Source: Dehalococcoidia bacterium (lineage in GTDB: Bacteria > Chloroflexota > Dehalococcoidia > Dehalococcoidales > Fen-1064). Taken from it: 17,797 nucleotides of DNA. The notes beneath the pieces were generated by a model. The model saw only the letters and a list, made by a program, of their open reading frames with translations, was not told the DNA's origin and ran no database searches. Location of the stretch: positions 1-17,797 of the forward strand of contig JAUYDN010000041.1 of NCBI GenBank assembly GCA_030691775.1, written 5' to 3'. The position numbers were made by a program, and so were the translations under genes. The stretch's first letter is position 1. The number at the start of each line of letters is the position of its first letter. This document shows, one piece after another, positions 1-6,231 of the stretch.

Positions 1-232
1 GATTAGCGATACGATAGTAGACCATAATTCCTACATTACGCGTGAGCAGACCGAGAAGCTCCGTCATCATCGAGAGCTGCACTGATAGTTTACCCGATGT
101 GACTTGCAGTTTCTGGGCGAGCTCGGTAACTGTGATTTCGCCATCACGTAATGTATCTATCACTTCCAGCCGCTTGGGGTGTGAAAGGACCTGGCACATC
201 TCCGCATGATAGGCATAAATCTGGTCTTCCAT
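1..232 (-). CDS. ArsR-family transcriptional regulator, partial (C-terminus beyond left edge)
   Basis: The reverse strand from the ATG at 232 reads 77 codons and runs off the left edge. The protein begins MEDQIYAYHAEMCQVLSHPK, and the phrase LSHPKRLEVIDTLRDGEITV followed by TELAQKLQV is the winged-helix entry of the ArsR/SmtB family. The recognition helix lies near residues 39-56 and the start of the wing (VYYRIAN) near 71-77. A perfect AGGAGG lies 6 nt before the ATG (complement of 239-244), which fixes the start. The metal-binding ELCVCDL motif of the arsenic/cadmium sensors is absent (the segment reads ITVTELA) and only one Cys (C13) is visible, so the ligand is unknown. It is divergent from the MerR-type gene at 477. 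Family assignment is secure; function beyond DNA binding is not. Confidence 0.85.
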   Translation of the reverse strand, partial: MEDQIYAYHAEMCQVLSHPKRLEVIDTLRDGEITVTELAQKLQVTSGKLSVQLSMMTELLGLLTRNVGIMVYYRIAN

Positions 233-250
233 TTTTAACCTCCTGCAAGG

Positions 251-280
251 AATTATAGTATATTAGATGTTTCTATAATT
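251..280 (-). promoter_or_regulatory. Promoter/operator of the ArsR-type gene: 8-bp inverted repeat
   Basis: AATTATAG (251-258) and CTATAATT (273-280) are perfect inverted copies separated by 14 bp, a layout typical of ArsR/SmtB operators. The left arm contains the complement of a TATAAT -10 box (252-257) for the minus-strand gene, so a repressor bound here would cover the promoter. No good -35 box is seen. Transcription would begin almost at the Shine-Dalgarno. Autoregulation is inference. Confidence 0.5.
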
Positions 281-410
281 ATAATATTATATATTTATGT
301 TACTACATGAATCTTACTCTGTCAATAGACTCTTTTCTGTATTTTTCTCGTGGTTTTCCAATTTTCCTTTTTTCACTCTTTAAAAAACGTAGAATCTTTC
401 AAAAAGGGGC

Positions 411-441
411 TTGACATTCCAGTAACTGGAAGGTATATGCT
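411..441 (+). promoter_or_regulatory. MerR-type promoter with 19-bp spacer and perfect palindromic operator
   Basis: TTGACA (411-416) and TATGCT (436-441) are separated by 19 bp instead of the usual 17, the hallmark of promoters activated by DNA distortion by MerR-family regulators. Inside the spacer lies TTCCAGTAACTGGAA (417-431), a perfect 7+1+7 palindrome. The promoter lies 36 bp before the MerR-type gene at 477, so that gene is probably autoregulated. Confidence 0.85.
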
Positions 442-476
442 GGCATTAAGAAGTGTGACGGAGGAGGACCAACTCG

Positions 477-974
477 ATGAAATCCGGGGTGACAATCGGT
501 GAACTGGCGAATTCTTTACATATAAACCCAAAAACCATCAGGTACTACGAAGAGGTCGGGCTATTAACGAAACCACAAAGGAGTAATTCTGGATACCGGT
601 TTTATTCAAAACGGGACGTTGAGCGCTTACGGCTGGTTATGAGGGCAAAGCTCCTCGGTCTTTCTCTGACTGAAATCAAAGCTCTCGTGGAATATGCTAT
701 CGATGGGCGCTGTAACGACCTGGAACACCGGCTGTTTTCATTAGTCGAGGCTAAACTCAACGATATTGACCGGAAGATACGCGACCTGACCACATTTCGT
801 GAGGAGCTGACGCATTACAAAAATGACCTTTCGGCGAGGTTGACTTCCGCGGCTCACAGAAGTCAACCTCTGGAAACAGACGTATCTTGCAGTTGTATTG
901 GTAAAGGCGTAACTAACTCTGCAAAGAAGAGTGTGGTACTGGGTTTGAATTTTTCCGGGGCCCAGGGAAGGTAA
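477..974 (+). CDS. MerR-family regulator, probable metal sensor
   Basis: 165 residues. The N-terminal winged helix (about 5-75) carries the family signature: IGELANSLHINPKTIRYYEE, GLLTKPQRSNSGYRFYS, and a second helix-turn-helix with DVERL. A long coiled-coil dimer helix follows (about 85-118). C79 lies in the GRC segment just before the dimer helix, the place of the sensor Cys in MerR/ZntR/CadR/PbrR. C138 and C140 form a C-terminal C-S-C pair where CadR/PbrR-type proteins carry their other ligands. Residues 141-165 after the pair have no recognisable motif. GGAGGAGG at 461-468 precedes the ATG. With the 19-bp promoter just upstream this is very probably a soft- or borderline-metal sensor (for example Cd/Pb/Zn/Hg), but the metal cannot be read from sequence. 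The next gene is a tiny CxCxC peptide 30 bp downstream, probably co-transcribed. Confidence 0.88.
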   Translation: MKSGVTIGELANSLHINPKTIRYYEEVGLLTKPQRSNSGYRFYSKRDVERLRLVMRAKLLGLSLTEIKALVEYAIDGRCNDLEHRLFSLVEAKLNDIDRKIRDLTTFREELTHYKNDLSARLTSAAHRSQPLETDVSCSCIGKGVTNSAKKSVVLGLNFSGAQGR

Positions 975-1004
975 AGGTTAATGAAGAGAAAGGAGGAAAA
1001 GGCA

Positions 1005-1094
1005 ATGGCAGTCCAGAAAAAGAAAGAGCCGAAGGTCACGGCTGTGCAGACGAACTGTGGTTGTGGCTGTAACGATAAGCCGGTAAAAAAGTAA
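1005..1094 (+). CDS. 29-residue Cys-x-Cys-x-Cys peptide, putative metal-binding
   Basis: A small gene of 29 residues. AAAGGAGG (990-997) lies 7 nt before the ATG at 1005, and a TAA ends it at 1092-1094. An in-frame ATG at 981 exists but lies upstream of this Shine-Dalgarno, so 1005 is preferred. The peptide is Lys-rich at both ends, with CGCGC at residues 18-22 as its only remarkable motif: three thiols in a CxCxC pattern able to bind a soft metal. It has no signal peptide. It follows the MerR-type gene by 30 bp and is followed by a stem-loop, so the two look like a bicistronic metal-responsive unit. It could be a metallothionein-like buffer, a metal chaperone, or the accidental end of a decayed gene. 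The translation signal makes the last less likely. I do not recognise a named family. Confidence 0.6.
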   Translation: MAVQKKKEPKVTAVQTNCGCGCNDKPVKK

Positions 1095-1101
1095 TAAAAA
1101 A

Positions 1102-1135
1102 GAGGGAAGGGACCGAATGCCTGGTTCCTTCCCTC
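1102..1135. terminator. Stem-loop closing the MerR/CxCxC unit
   Basis: GAGGGAAGGGACC (1102-1114) pairs with GGTTCCTTCCCTC (1123-1135) across an 8-nt loop, giving 13 pairs with one G-U on the RNA. It starts 7 bp after the peptide stop codon. An A-run precedes it and only a weak T-rich stretch follows, so it would be a classical U-tract terminator on the minus strand and a weaker one on the plus strand. Its position supports an end of transcript here. Confidence 0.6.
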
Positions 1136-1251
1136 AGCCATTCTGCTTTATCCTGTACGCAATAAACTACTGAAATCATCTGACCAGGTCGACTTCCAAA
1201 ACGTTTATTCACCACCCCGAACCCTTCAGCCGCCTTGTGTTTGTTTCGTCA

Positions 1252-1281
1252 TTGACGCCAGAAGGAATTTTCATAGATAAT
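1252..1281 (+). promoter_or_regulatory. Probable sigma70-type promoter for the hot-dog protein gene
   Basis: TTGACG (1252-1257) and GATAAT (1276-1281) are separated by 18 bp, 30 bp before the ATG at 1312. No other good promoter lies between the stem-loop at 1102-1135 and the gene. Confidence 0.45.
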
Positions 1282-1311
1282 TAGGCAGTATTTGTAAAGC
1301 GAGGTGTTAAT

Positions 1312-2178
1312 ATGTCTGACGGTATTGCAGTTGAAAAGGGACAGATTTACGGACCGTGGCGCGAAGGTATCAACGCCGCCCGGAATATGAAAGGCTCGAT
1401 TCATGATAACGCCACCGCCACGCAAATCGGCATGAGAGGCGGGACGGTCGCCGGGACGGTGCATCTCGACCTGTTTGCGCCACTGGTGCAGAAAGCCTGG
1501 GGCAAACGCTGGTTCGAGCAGGGCTCGCTCAGCTTGTTCTACACTTTTGCCACCACCGATAGGGAAGAAGTGCGGGCAATAATCGACCAGCCGCCAGCCG
1601 GTAACAATGACGTGCAGGTAAAATGCCACGTGGAAATGCGTGACGGCAAGGTGGTGATGCAGGGCACTGTCGCCGCGGGCAACCCCGAAGAGCCGCCCCA
1701 CCTCCAGACCGTGGAGATGAAGAACGCCGCCAGAGAAGAACTGCGGATTCTCGCGGGTATCAATATCGGCGATGAGTTCGGACCTAAAGATGTGATTGCC
1801 ACTCCGGAAAGCGTCGCCCGCCGGCTGGAGAACCTCGAAGACACGATTGATTGGTACAAAGGACCTTCTCCCTGGGGTCCCTCGCTCGTACCGCTCAGCA
1901 ACCTTTTCGGTCTCATTCACATCCAGAACAATCAGCAATTTCAAGCGGTGCCTTTCTTCGGCGCGAGTGAGTTCCGCATGGTCAACGGACCCGTGAAAAT
2001 CGGAGTGCCGTACCGCGCCGTGAACAAAATAATCAGCATCGGCGCCGGCGCCCGCACGGAAATGTTCTGGATTGACGGCTGGCTCTATGAAAAGAATAGC
2101 GATAAGCTCGTTGCGACCATGCGACATTTGAACCGGTATATGAAAGCCGGCTCGCCACTGTACCCGGAAATAAAATAG
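1312..2178 (+). CDS. Hot-dog fold (MaoC-like/thioesterase-like) protein
   Basis: 288 residues, soluble, no signal peptide. Residues 29-55 (SIHDNATATQIGMRGGTVAG followed by TVHLDLF) resemble the substrate-binding helix and loop of MaoC-type hydratases and hot-dog thioesterases, with D32 and H51 as possible active-site residues. WFEQGSLSLFYTF (67-79) would be the first long hot-dog strand. At 288 residues it could hold two hot-dog halves, as double-hot-dog hydratases do. If so it would act on an acyl-CoA or similar thioester, but the substrate cannot be read. GAGGTG (1301-1306) precedes the ATG by 5 nt. It stands alone between its promoter and a repeat-rich gap. A long antisense frame over the same bases is a shadow. 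The family is fairly clear; the reaction is inference. Confidence 0.65.
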   Translation: MSDGIAVEKGQIYGPWREGINAARNMKGSIHDNATATQIGMRGGTVAGTVHLDLFAPLVQKAWGKRWFEQGSLSLFYTFATTDREEVRAIIDQPPAGNNDVQVKCHVEMRDGKVVMQGTVAAGNPEEPPHLQTVEMKNAAREELRILAGINIGDEFGPKDVIATPESVARRLENLEDTIDWYKGPSPWGPSLVPLSNLFGLIHIQNNQQFQAVPFFGASEFRMVNGPVKIGVPYRAVNKIISIGAGARTEMFWIDGWLYEKNSDKLVATMRHLNRYMKAGSPLYPEIK

Positions 2179-2283
2179 CTGTCGGCTATCAGCGGTCAGT
2201 AATCAGCTTTCAGTAGTTCGTTACAGATACCGAATATCCCCGGTAGCCTAACGTAACGCCGGGGTTGAGACTTTCGACTTTAG

Positions 2284-2400
2284 CTGGACGAGGTGCAGGC
2301 AACCTTCCATATCGCCGAGAAGAACAAGATACTTAATGAAATGCAGGCATACTACTGTAGTGTCTCCGAGCTTCCCGCGAAACTGCATACACACACGTGA
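2284..2400 (+). pseudogene. Possible short coding remnant, unidentified
   Basis: An open frame of 38 codons begins right after an in-frame TAG, with no start codon or Shine-Dalgarno. It begins LDEVQATFHIAEKNKILNEM and ends at a TGA (2398-2400). The charged, helix-like composition is more protein-like than its surroundings, but it runs into a repeated word (2368-2383). I do not recognise a family. It may be chance. Confidence 0.2.
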
Positions 2401-2550
2401 TTAGTGATAAAAAAACCCCATTTACCCCAATTTGATTATTGGCGTAGCTTCGAAGTTTAAGGATAATGAGCAGGCACAGGTGATAATTACCCCCCAAGGG
2501 TGAACCCCTTAATTTGCTCGTTTCGCGGGAACCGCCATAGCACTTTCCTA

Positions 2551-2580
2551 TGAAACTTGGTAATCAACCACCAAGTTTCA
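2551..2580. repeat. 11-bp perfect inverted repeat
   Basis: TGAAACTTGGT (2551-2561) pairs with ACCAAGTTTCA (2570-2580) across an 8-nt loop. No T-run follows and no gene lies next to it, so it is probably part of the repeat mosaic or a protein-binding site. Confidence 0.55.
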
Positions 2581-2767
2581 AGCTAATCACCGAGCAAATA
2601 GCAAAGGGTCGGCTTTACAAAGCACAGTTTTTCCGAGTTTCGCGGATGCCTCAGTGTCTCCGAAATAACTTGACAATTACACATGGAGTGTGGTGCCACG
2701 GACGAAATATGAAAATGATGGTTGCAAAGGGTGGGAAAGCAAGATGACTGCCAACTTGCACAAGGGA

Positions 2768-2856
2768 GTTGAGAGGGGCGTCAGCCCCTCTCAACATAGT
2801 TCTTGCCCCTTCTCTGCGGAGAAGGGGCAAGAGCCTGCCCCGCACTTGATGCGGGG
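2768..2856. repeat. Cluster of three GC-rich hairpins (REP-like)
   Basis: GTTGAGAGGGGC/GCCCCTCTCAAC (2768-2779 and 2784-2795, 12 bp), CTTGCCCCTTCTC/GAGAAGGGGCAAG (2802-2814 and 2819-2831, 13 bp) and CCCCGCA/TGCGGGG (2838-2844 and 2850-2856, 7 bp) follow each other with almost no spacing. The order of a GAGAGGGG hairpin followed by a CCCCTTC hairpin recurs at 15819-15880, so this is a repeated structured element and not a terminator of the distant hot-dog gene. Confidence 0.7.
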
Positions 2857-3232
2857 GGATGAGGCGCTGTGTAAGAACTGGCATCTTTTATTCAGAATTG
2901 TAAAGCTGTTATTGAGACACTCCACTAGGAGCTGGACATGTAACCGCCCGCTTCCCCCGCGGCATTCCAGTGCGAAGCCATCCTATCCGGCATCCTGGGG
3001 TAAAATACCATGGCAATAATAAAAAACGCCAGTATTATCGCCAACACCATCACACTGTATTTATTTAACCGCATAGCCTGCCTCTATGAGAAATACATGG
3101 GTAAAAAAGATTATAACACGCCCACGATGCATAACCACAAGAGAGCTTCCCGCGAAACAACTGAAAACCCTCACAATCTCCTCCGTATCAAGTACGGGGC
3201 AAGCTCTTTACGAAGGGAGAGGATACAATTTC

Positions 3233-3251
3233 CCCCCTTTCGTAAAGGGGG
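3233..3251. repeat. C-run/G-run hairpin
   Basis: CCCCCTTT (3233-3240) pairs with AAAGGGGG (3244-3251) over a 3-nt CGT loop. An alternative upstream partner, TTTACGAAGGG near 3208-3218, could form a longer imperfect stem. It is similar in style to the hairpins at 2802-2831 and 15854-15880. Confidence 0.5.
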
Positions 3252-3322
3252 ACTGAAGGGGGTTTTTCCTGCATATGTTTTAGTTTCGCGGATGCGTCCA
3301 AGAAACTCCAAGAAACAGCCAC

Positions 3323-3351
3323 TTGACAACATACCTGTGCAGTGTCATAAT
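3323..3351 (+). promoter_or_regulatory. Sigma70-type promoter of the ABC importer operon
   Basis: TTGACA (3323-3328) and CATAAT (3346-3351) are separated by exactly 17 bp, with the gene start at 3536. This is the best promoter in the gap and predicts a leader of about 175-180 nt. Confidence 0.7.
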
Positions 3352-3380
3352 CTTATGCCGTAGGTCAAACATCCATATTT

Positions 3381-3397
3381 ACAGGAGGTAATCCTGT
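3381..3397 (+). promoter_or_regulatory. Small leader hairpin hiding an orphan Shine-Dalgarno-like word
   Basis: ACAGGA (3381-3386) pairs with TCCTGT (3392-3397) over a 5-nt loop, followed by a short T-run. The left arm and loop contain AGGAGGT, a strong Shine-Dalgarno-like word with no start codon at the right distance. It lies in the leader of the importer operon; a regulatory role is only a possibility. Confidence 0.3.
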
Positions 3398-3535
3398 TTT
3401 CACCTCACCGTACGCACACCCCGTCCTTCACTCCCATAGAAATGTTCCTATCATTTCATTGATATTATTAATTTAGCAACCCTTTGCTACAGGCGAGATA
3501 GGCAACCCGAACAAAATTCATAGGAGGTGTAAATA

Positions 3536-5209
3536 ATGAAGAAAAGGACTATCATTTTCTCGCTCATAGCTTTCCTGGTTACCCTATCCCTTATCCTCCC
3601 GGCCTGCGCACAAGGAGATGGAGCTACCAAACCCGGCAAGCTCACCGACCCCCAGGTTCTCCGTGTCAACCTGGCCGGAGAGCCTAACACCATCGACCCG
3701 AACCGCGCTTCGTGGTCGACAGAGCGTACGGTAATCATGCAGGTTTTCGAAGGTCTACTCGGCTTCAAACAGGACCTCAGCCTGACCCCGGTAGTCGCCA
3801 GGGAAATGCCCACGACAGCTAATAAGGGTATTTCTGCCGACGGCAAGACGTACACGTTCAAGCTGAAGAACAACGTCACCTGGAGCGACGGCAAAAAGGT
3901 CACCGCCAAAGACTTCGAATACAGCATCAAGCGTATGCTGAGCCCGGACCTGGCGGCCGAATACGCCTCTTTCTACTTCGGCATTGCCGGTGGTGAGGCA
4001 TATTACACCGCAACCGACAAGAGCGCGGCGGAAAAAGCCGCCCTGAAAGACAAGGTGGGTGTCAAAGCCATCGACGACACTACCCTGGAAATCAAACTGG
4101 TCGACCCGTTACCTCACTTCCTTTCCCTGATGGCTTTGTGGCCCGTGTACCCGGTACGCGAAGATATCATCAACCAGTTTGGTGAAAAATGGACGGAACC
4201 ACCCAACTACATCGGTAATGGTCCCTATATCATGAAGACCTGGGAACATTCCGACCATATCACGCTCGTTCCGAACGAAAAATACTGGGGCACCAAACCG
4301 TTCCTCACCGAAATCACCTTCAAGATGATTACGGATGTCAATGCCGCCTTCGCCGCTTACAAGAACAACGAGATTGACATCATCGCGCCGCCGGCAGGGA
4401 ACGAAAAAACGGTTATGGCAGACCCGGTACTTAGCAAAGAACTGGTACGCTACGCCGAACTTGTAACCTTCGCTTTCCAGTTCAACCTGGCAAAACCGCC
4501 GTTCGATAACAAGAAACTCCGCCAGGCGCTCTCTACAGCCGTCGACCGTGCCGCCTTTGTCGACAAAGTCCGGAGCGGGGTTGGCAAAGTGGCGTTGAGC
4601 TGGATTCCACCGGGAATGCCCGGTCACGACCCGAACCTCGGTAGTGAGTACGCTTTCAACGTCACCAAAGCTAAACAACTACTTTCAGAAGCGGGATACC
4701 CGGATGGCAAGGGCTTGCCACAACTCAAATTCCAGTACGCCGATACCGGTAGCAACCCGCTTATCGCGCAATTCCTGCAGGGCCAGCTGAAAGCGAACCT
4801 CGGCATCGACCTGACCCTGGAGCCGATGGAACGCAAGGCATTCAGCGCCGCCGTCAACGCGGAAACGCACACCTGGGCATGGTTCGGGTGGGGCGCAGAT
4901 TACCCCGACCCACAGAACTGGTTACCGGAACTCTTCGGCACCAATGCCGGTAACAACCACACCAACTACAGCAATAAGGCATTCGATGACCTGGCAAAGA
5001 AAGCCAACATCGAGCTGAATGAGACCAAACGTCTCCAGATGTGGGCGGATGCCCAGAAAATGGTCATAGATGATGCGCCGATTGTCAACATGTTCTACCG
5101 CGAGCGCTTCGTTCTGAGGAAACCCTGGATTAAGGGACACAAGACCACCGGTATGGACGGTGACGTCTCCGGCGACATGTTCTTAAACGAAGTCTACGTC
5201 CAAAAGTAG
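3536..5209 (+). CDS. oppA: ABC importer family 5 (peptide/nickel-type) substrate-binding lipoprotein
   Basis: 557 residues, usual size for the OppA/DppA family. Residues 1-24 form a lipoprotein signal: a Lys/Arg start, a hydrophobic core and the lipobox LPAC with C24 as the lipidated Cys. The mature part starts with the family pattern LRVNLAGEPNTIDPN and VFEGLLGF, includes YTFKLKNNVTWSDGKKVTAKD at about 102-122 and NGPYIMKTWEHSDHI, and ends with the typical C-terminal lobe. AGGAGGTG at 3522-3529 sets the ATG. It captures the solute outside the membrane and hands it to the permease pair encoded downstream. Family 5 also covers nickel, heme and sugar-peptide ligands, so the substrate is open; the oppA symbol denotes family only. 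It is the first gene of the importer operon, separated from oppB by a strong hairpin. Confidence 0.9.
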   Translation: MKKRTIIFSLIAFLVTLSLILPACAQGDGATKPGKLTDPQVLRVNLAGEPNTIDPNRASWSTERTVIMQVFEGLLGFKQDLSLTPVVAREMPTTANKGISADGKTYTFKLKNNVTWSDGKKVTAKDFEYSIKRMLSPDLAAEYASFYFGIAGGEAYYTATDKSAAEKAALKDKVGVKAIDDTTLEIKLVDPLPHFLSLMALWPVYPVREDIINQFGEKWTEPPNYIGNGPYIMKTWEHSDHITLVPNEKYWGTKPFLTEITFKMITDVNAAFAAYKNNEIDIIAPPAGNEKTVMADPVLSKELVRYAELVTFAFQFNLAKPPFDNKKLRQALSTAVDRAAFVDKVRSGVGKVALSWIPPGMPGHDPNLGSEYAFNVTKAKQLLSEAGYPDGKGLPQLKFQYADTGSNPLIAQFLQGQLKANLGIDLTLEPMERKAFSAAVNAETHTWAWFGWGADYPDPQNWLPELFGTNAGNNHTNYSNKAFDDLAKKANIELNETKRLQMWADAQKMVIDDAPIVNMFYRERFVLRKPWIKGHKTTGMDGDVSGDMFLNEVYVQK

Positions 5210-5237
5210 GCTGTACCGTTAAGGATGTGCTACAATC

Positions 5238-5284
5238 TACCTCAGGGGAGTTTGAAGAGGCTGACTCTCCGCTCCCCTGAGGTA
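5238..5284 (+). promoter_or_regulatory. 13-bp perfect stem-loop between oppA and oppB
   Basis: TACCTCAGGGGAG (5238-5250) and CTCCCCTGAGGTA (5272-5284) are perfect inverted copies with a 21-nt loop. No T-run follows, so it is not a simple intrinsic terminator. Structures at this place in ABC importer operons (known for malE-malF) protect the upstream message and lower downstream expression, giving more binding protein than membrane parts. The role here is inferred from position. Confidence 0.7.
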
Positions 5285-5302
5285 AAAACGCTAGAAACAT
5301 AG

Positions 5303-6220
5303 ATGTTCAAATTCATCGTCCGCCGTATTTTGTGGCTCGTCCTGGTCCTGTTCGTTGTATCCTTGATTACTTTCACCCTCATGCACCTTGTCCCGGGAGG
5401 TCCCTGGGATAGAGAAAAACAGCTTGCGCCACAGGTCGTCGATGCCCTCAATAAAAGGTACGGCCTGGATAAACCCCTTTACGAGCAGTTCGGTAACTTT
5501 CTATGGGGAGTAGTCCAGGGAGACCTGGGGGTCTCTTACTCGTTCCAGGGCCGCGGTGTCACAGAAATACTCCTCAAAGGTTTGCCCAGGACCGCGATAC
5601 TGGGTATTCTTGCTTTTATCCTCGCGCAAGCCGTTGGCATCCCTTTTGGAATGGCGGCGGCGTTAAAACAAAATTCCACCACGGACTATGCCTCCGTAAT
5701 ATTTTCCACGATATTCGCCAGCATACCCGGCTTCGTACTGGGAATTCTCCTGATGATCCTTTTCTCCGTAGCTTTACACTGGTTACCTACCGGCGGCTGG
5801 GGTTCACCACTGCAATTGATAATGCCCGTCATCTGCCTGGCCGCGCTACCTGCGGCGCAGAGCGCACGTATCACCCGTGCCAGTACCCTGGAGGTAATGC
5901 GCCAGGACTACGTGCGCACGGCACGCTCCAAAGGCCTGCCGGAGAACGTTGTGCGGGTGCGGCACATTTTCAGAAATTCCCTTATCCCCGTTGTCACTGT
6001 GGCTGGCCCGGAACTGGCTAACCTGATTACCGGCTCCTTTATTATTGAAAACCTTTTTTCCATACCGGGTGTGGGAAGACTTTTCGTACAGGGCGTTTTT
6101 GCCCGGGATTACGGTCTTATTATGGGTGGCGTGCTTTTTTATGCCTTTGCCATTGCTATCCTGAACCTGGTGGTCGATGTTCTTTACGCCGCTATCGACC
6201 CGCGTATCCGTTTCGATTAA
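5303..6220 (+). CDS. oppB: ABC importer permease, OppB/DppB type
   Basis: 305 residues, the normal length. The first membrane helix (about 5-28, VRRILWLVLVLFVVSLITF) is followed by the family hallmark MHLVPGGPWD, and five more hydrophobic segments follow. The cytoplasmic coupling (EAA) loop is visible around DYVRTARSKGLPENVVRVRH with the conserved Gly. It forms the pore with OppC and contacts the two ATPases. No clear Shine-Dalgarno precedes the ATG, and the oppA-oppB hairpin ends 18 nt before it, so translation may be weak or depend on the hairpin. The TAA at 6218-6220 overlaps the oppC Shine-Dalgarno. Confidence 0.92.
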   Translation: MFKFIVRRILWLVLVLFVVSLITFTLMHLVPGGPWDREKQLAPQVVDALNKRYGLDKPLYEQFGNFLWGVVQGDLGVSYSFQGRGVTEILLKGLPRTAILGILAFILAQAVGIPFGMAAALKQNSTTDYASVIFSTIFASIPGFVLGILLMILFSVALHWLPTGGWGSPLQLIMPVICLAALPAAQSARITRASTLEVMRQDYVRTARSKGLPENVVRVRHIFRNSLIPVVTVAGPELANLITGSFIIENLFSIPGVGRLFVQGVFARDYGLIMGGVLFYAFAIAILNLVVDVLYAAIDPRIRFD

Positions 6221-6231
6221 GGAGACCCGTT

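Larger units (their letters stand above)
2368..3295. repeat. Five dispersed copies of a GTTTCGCGG word (both orientations)
   Basis: GAGCTTCCCGCGAAAC occurs exactly at 2368-2383 and 3143-3158. Its core appears inverted as GTTTCGCGGGA at 2520-2530. AGTTTCGCGGATGC occurs exactly at 2636-2649 and 3282-3295. An associated word AGTGTCTCCGA occurs at 2359-2369 and 2653-2663. Exact matches of 14-16 bp clustered in one gap are unlikely by chance and suggest remnants of one dispersed repeat. Confidence 0.6.
2179..3322. other. Gene-poor repeat-rich intergenic stretch
   Basis: No reading frame here has both a good Shine-Dalgarno and protein-like composition. It begins with a TCAGC-rich stretch (2178-2216) that resembles the reverse complement of the AGCTGAT-rich stretch near 9163-9190. 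It then holds a short possible coding remnant (2284-2400), five copies of a GTTTCGCGG word, an 11-bp inverted repeat (2551-2580), three back-to-back hairpins (2768-2856) and another C-run/G-run hairpin (3233-3251). It looks like a landing zone for small dispersed repeats. Confidence 0.6.

Noticed and set aside
1249..2127. A long antisense open frame opposite the hot-dog gene
   Set aside because: It has His/Arg-rich shadow composition, no Shine-Dalgarno, and lies fully over a gene with clear family motifs.
2670..2705. TTGACA at 2670-2675 as a promoter
   Set aside because: No acceptable -10 box lies 16-18 bp downstream and no gene follows.
2550..3363. Small open frames in the gap before oppA (2550-2747, 2690-3019, 3010-3363)
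   Set aside because: They run through hairpin repeats, have no convincing Shine-Dalgarno and no protein-like composition.
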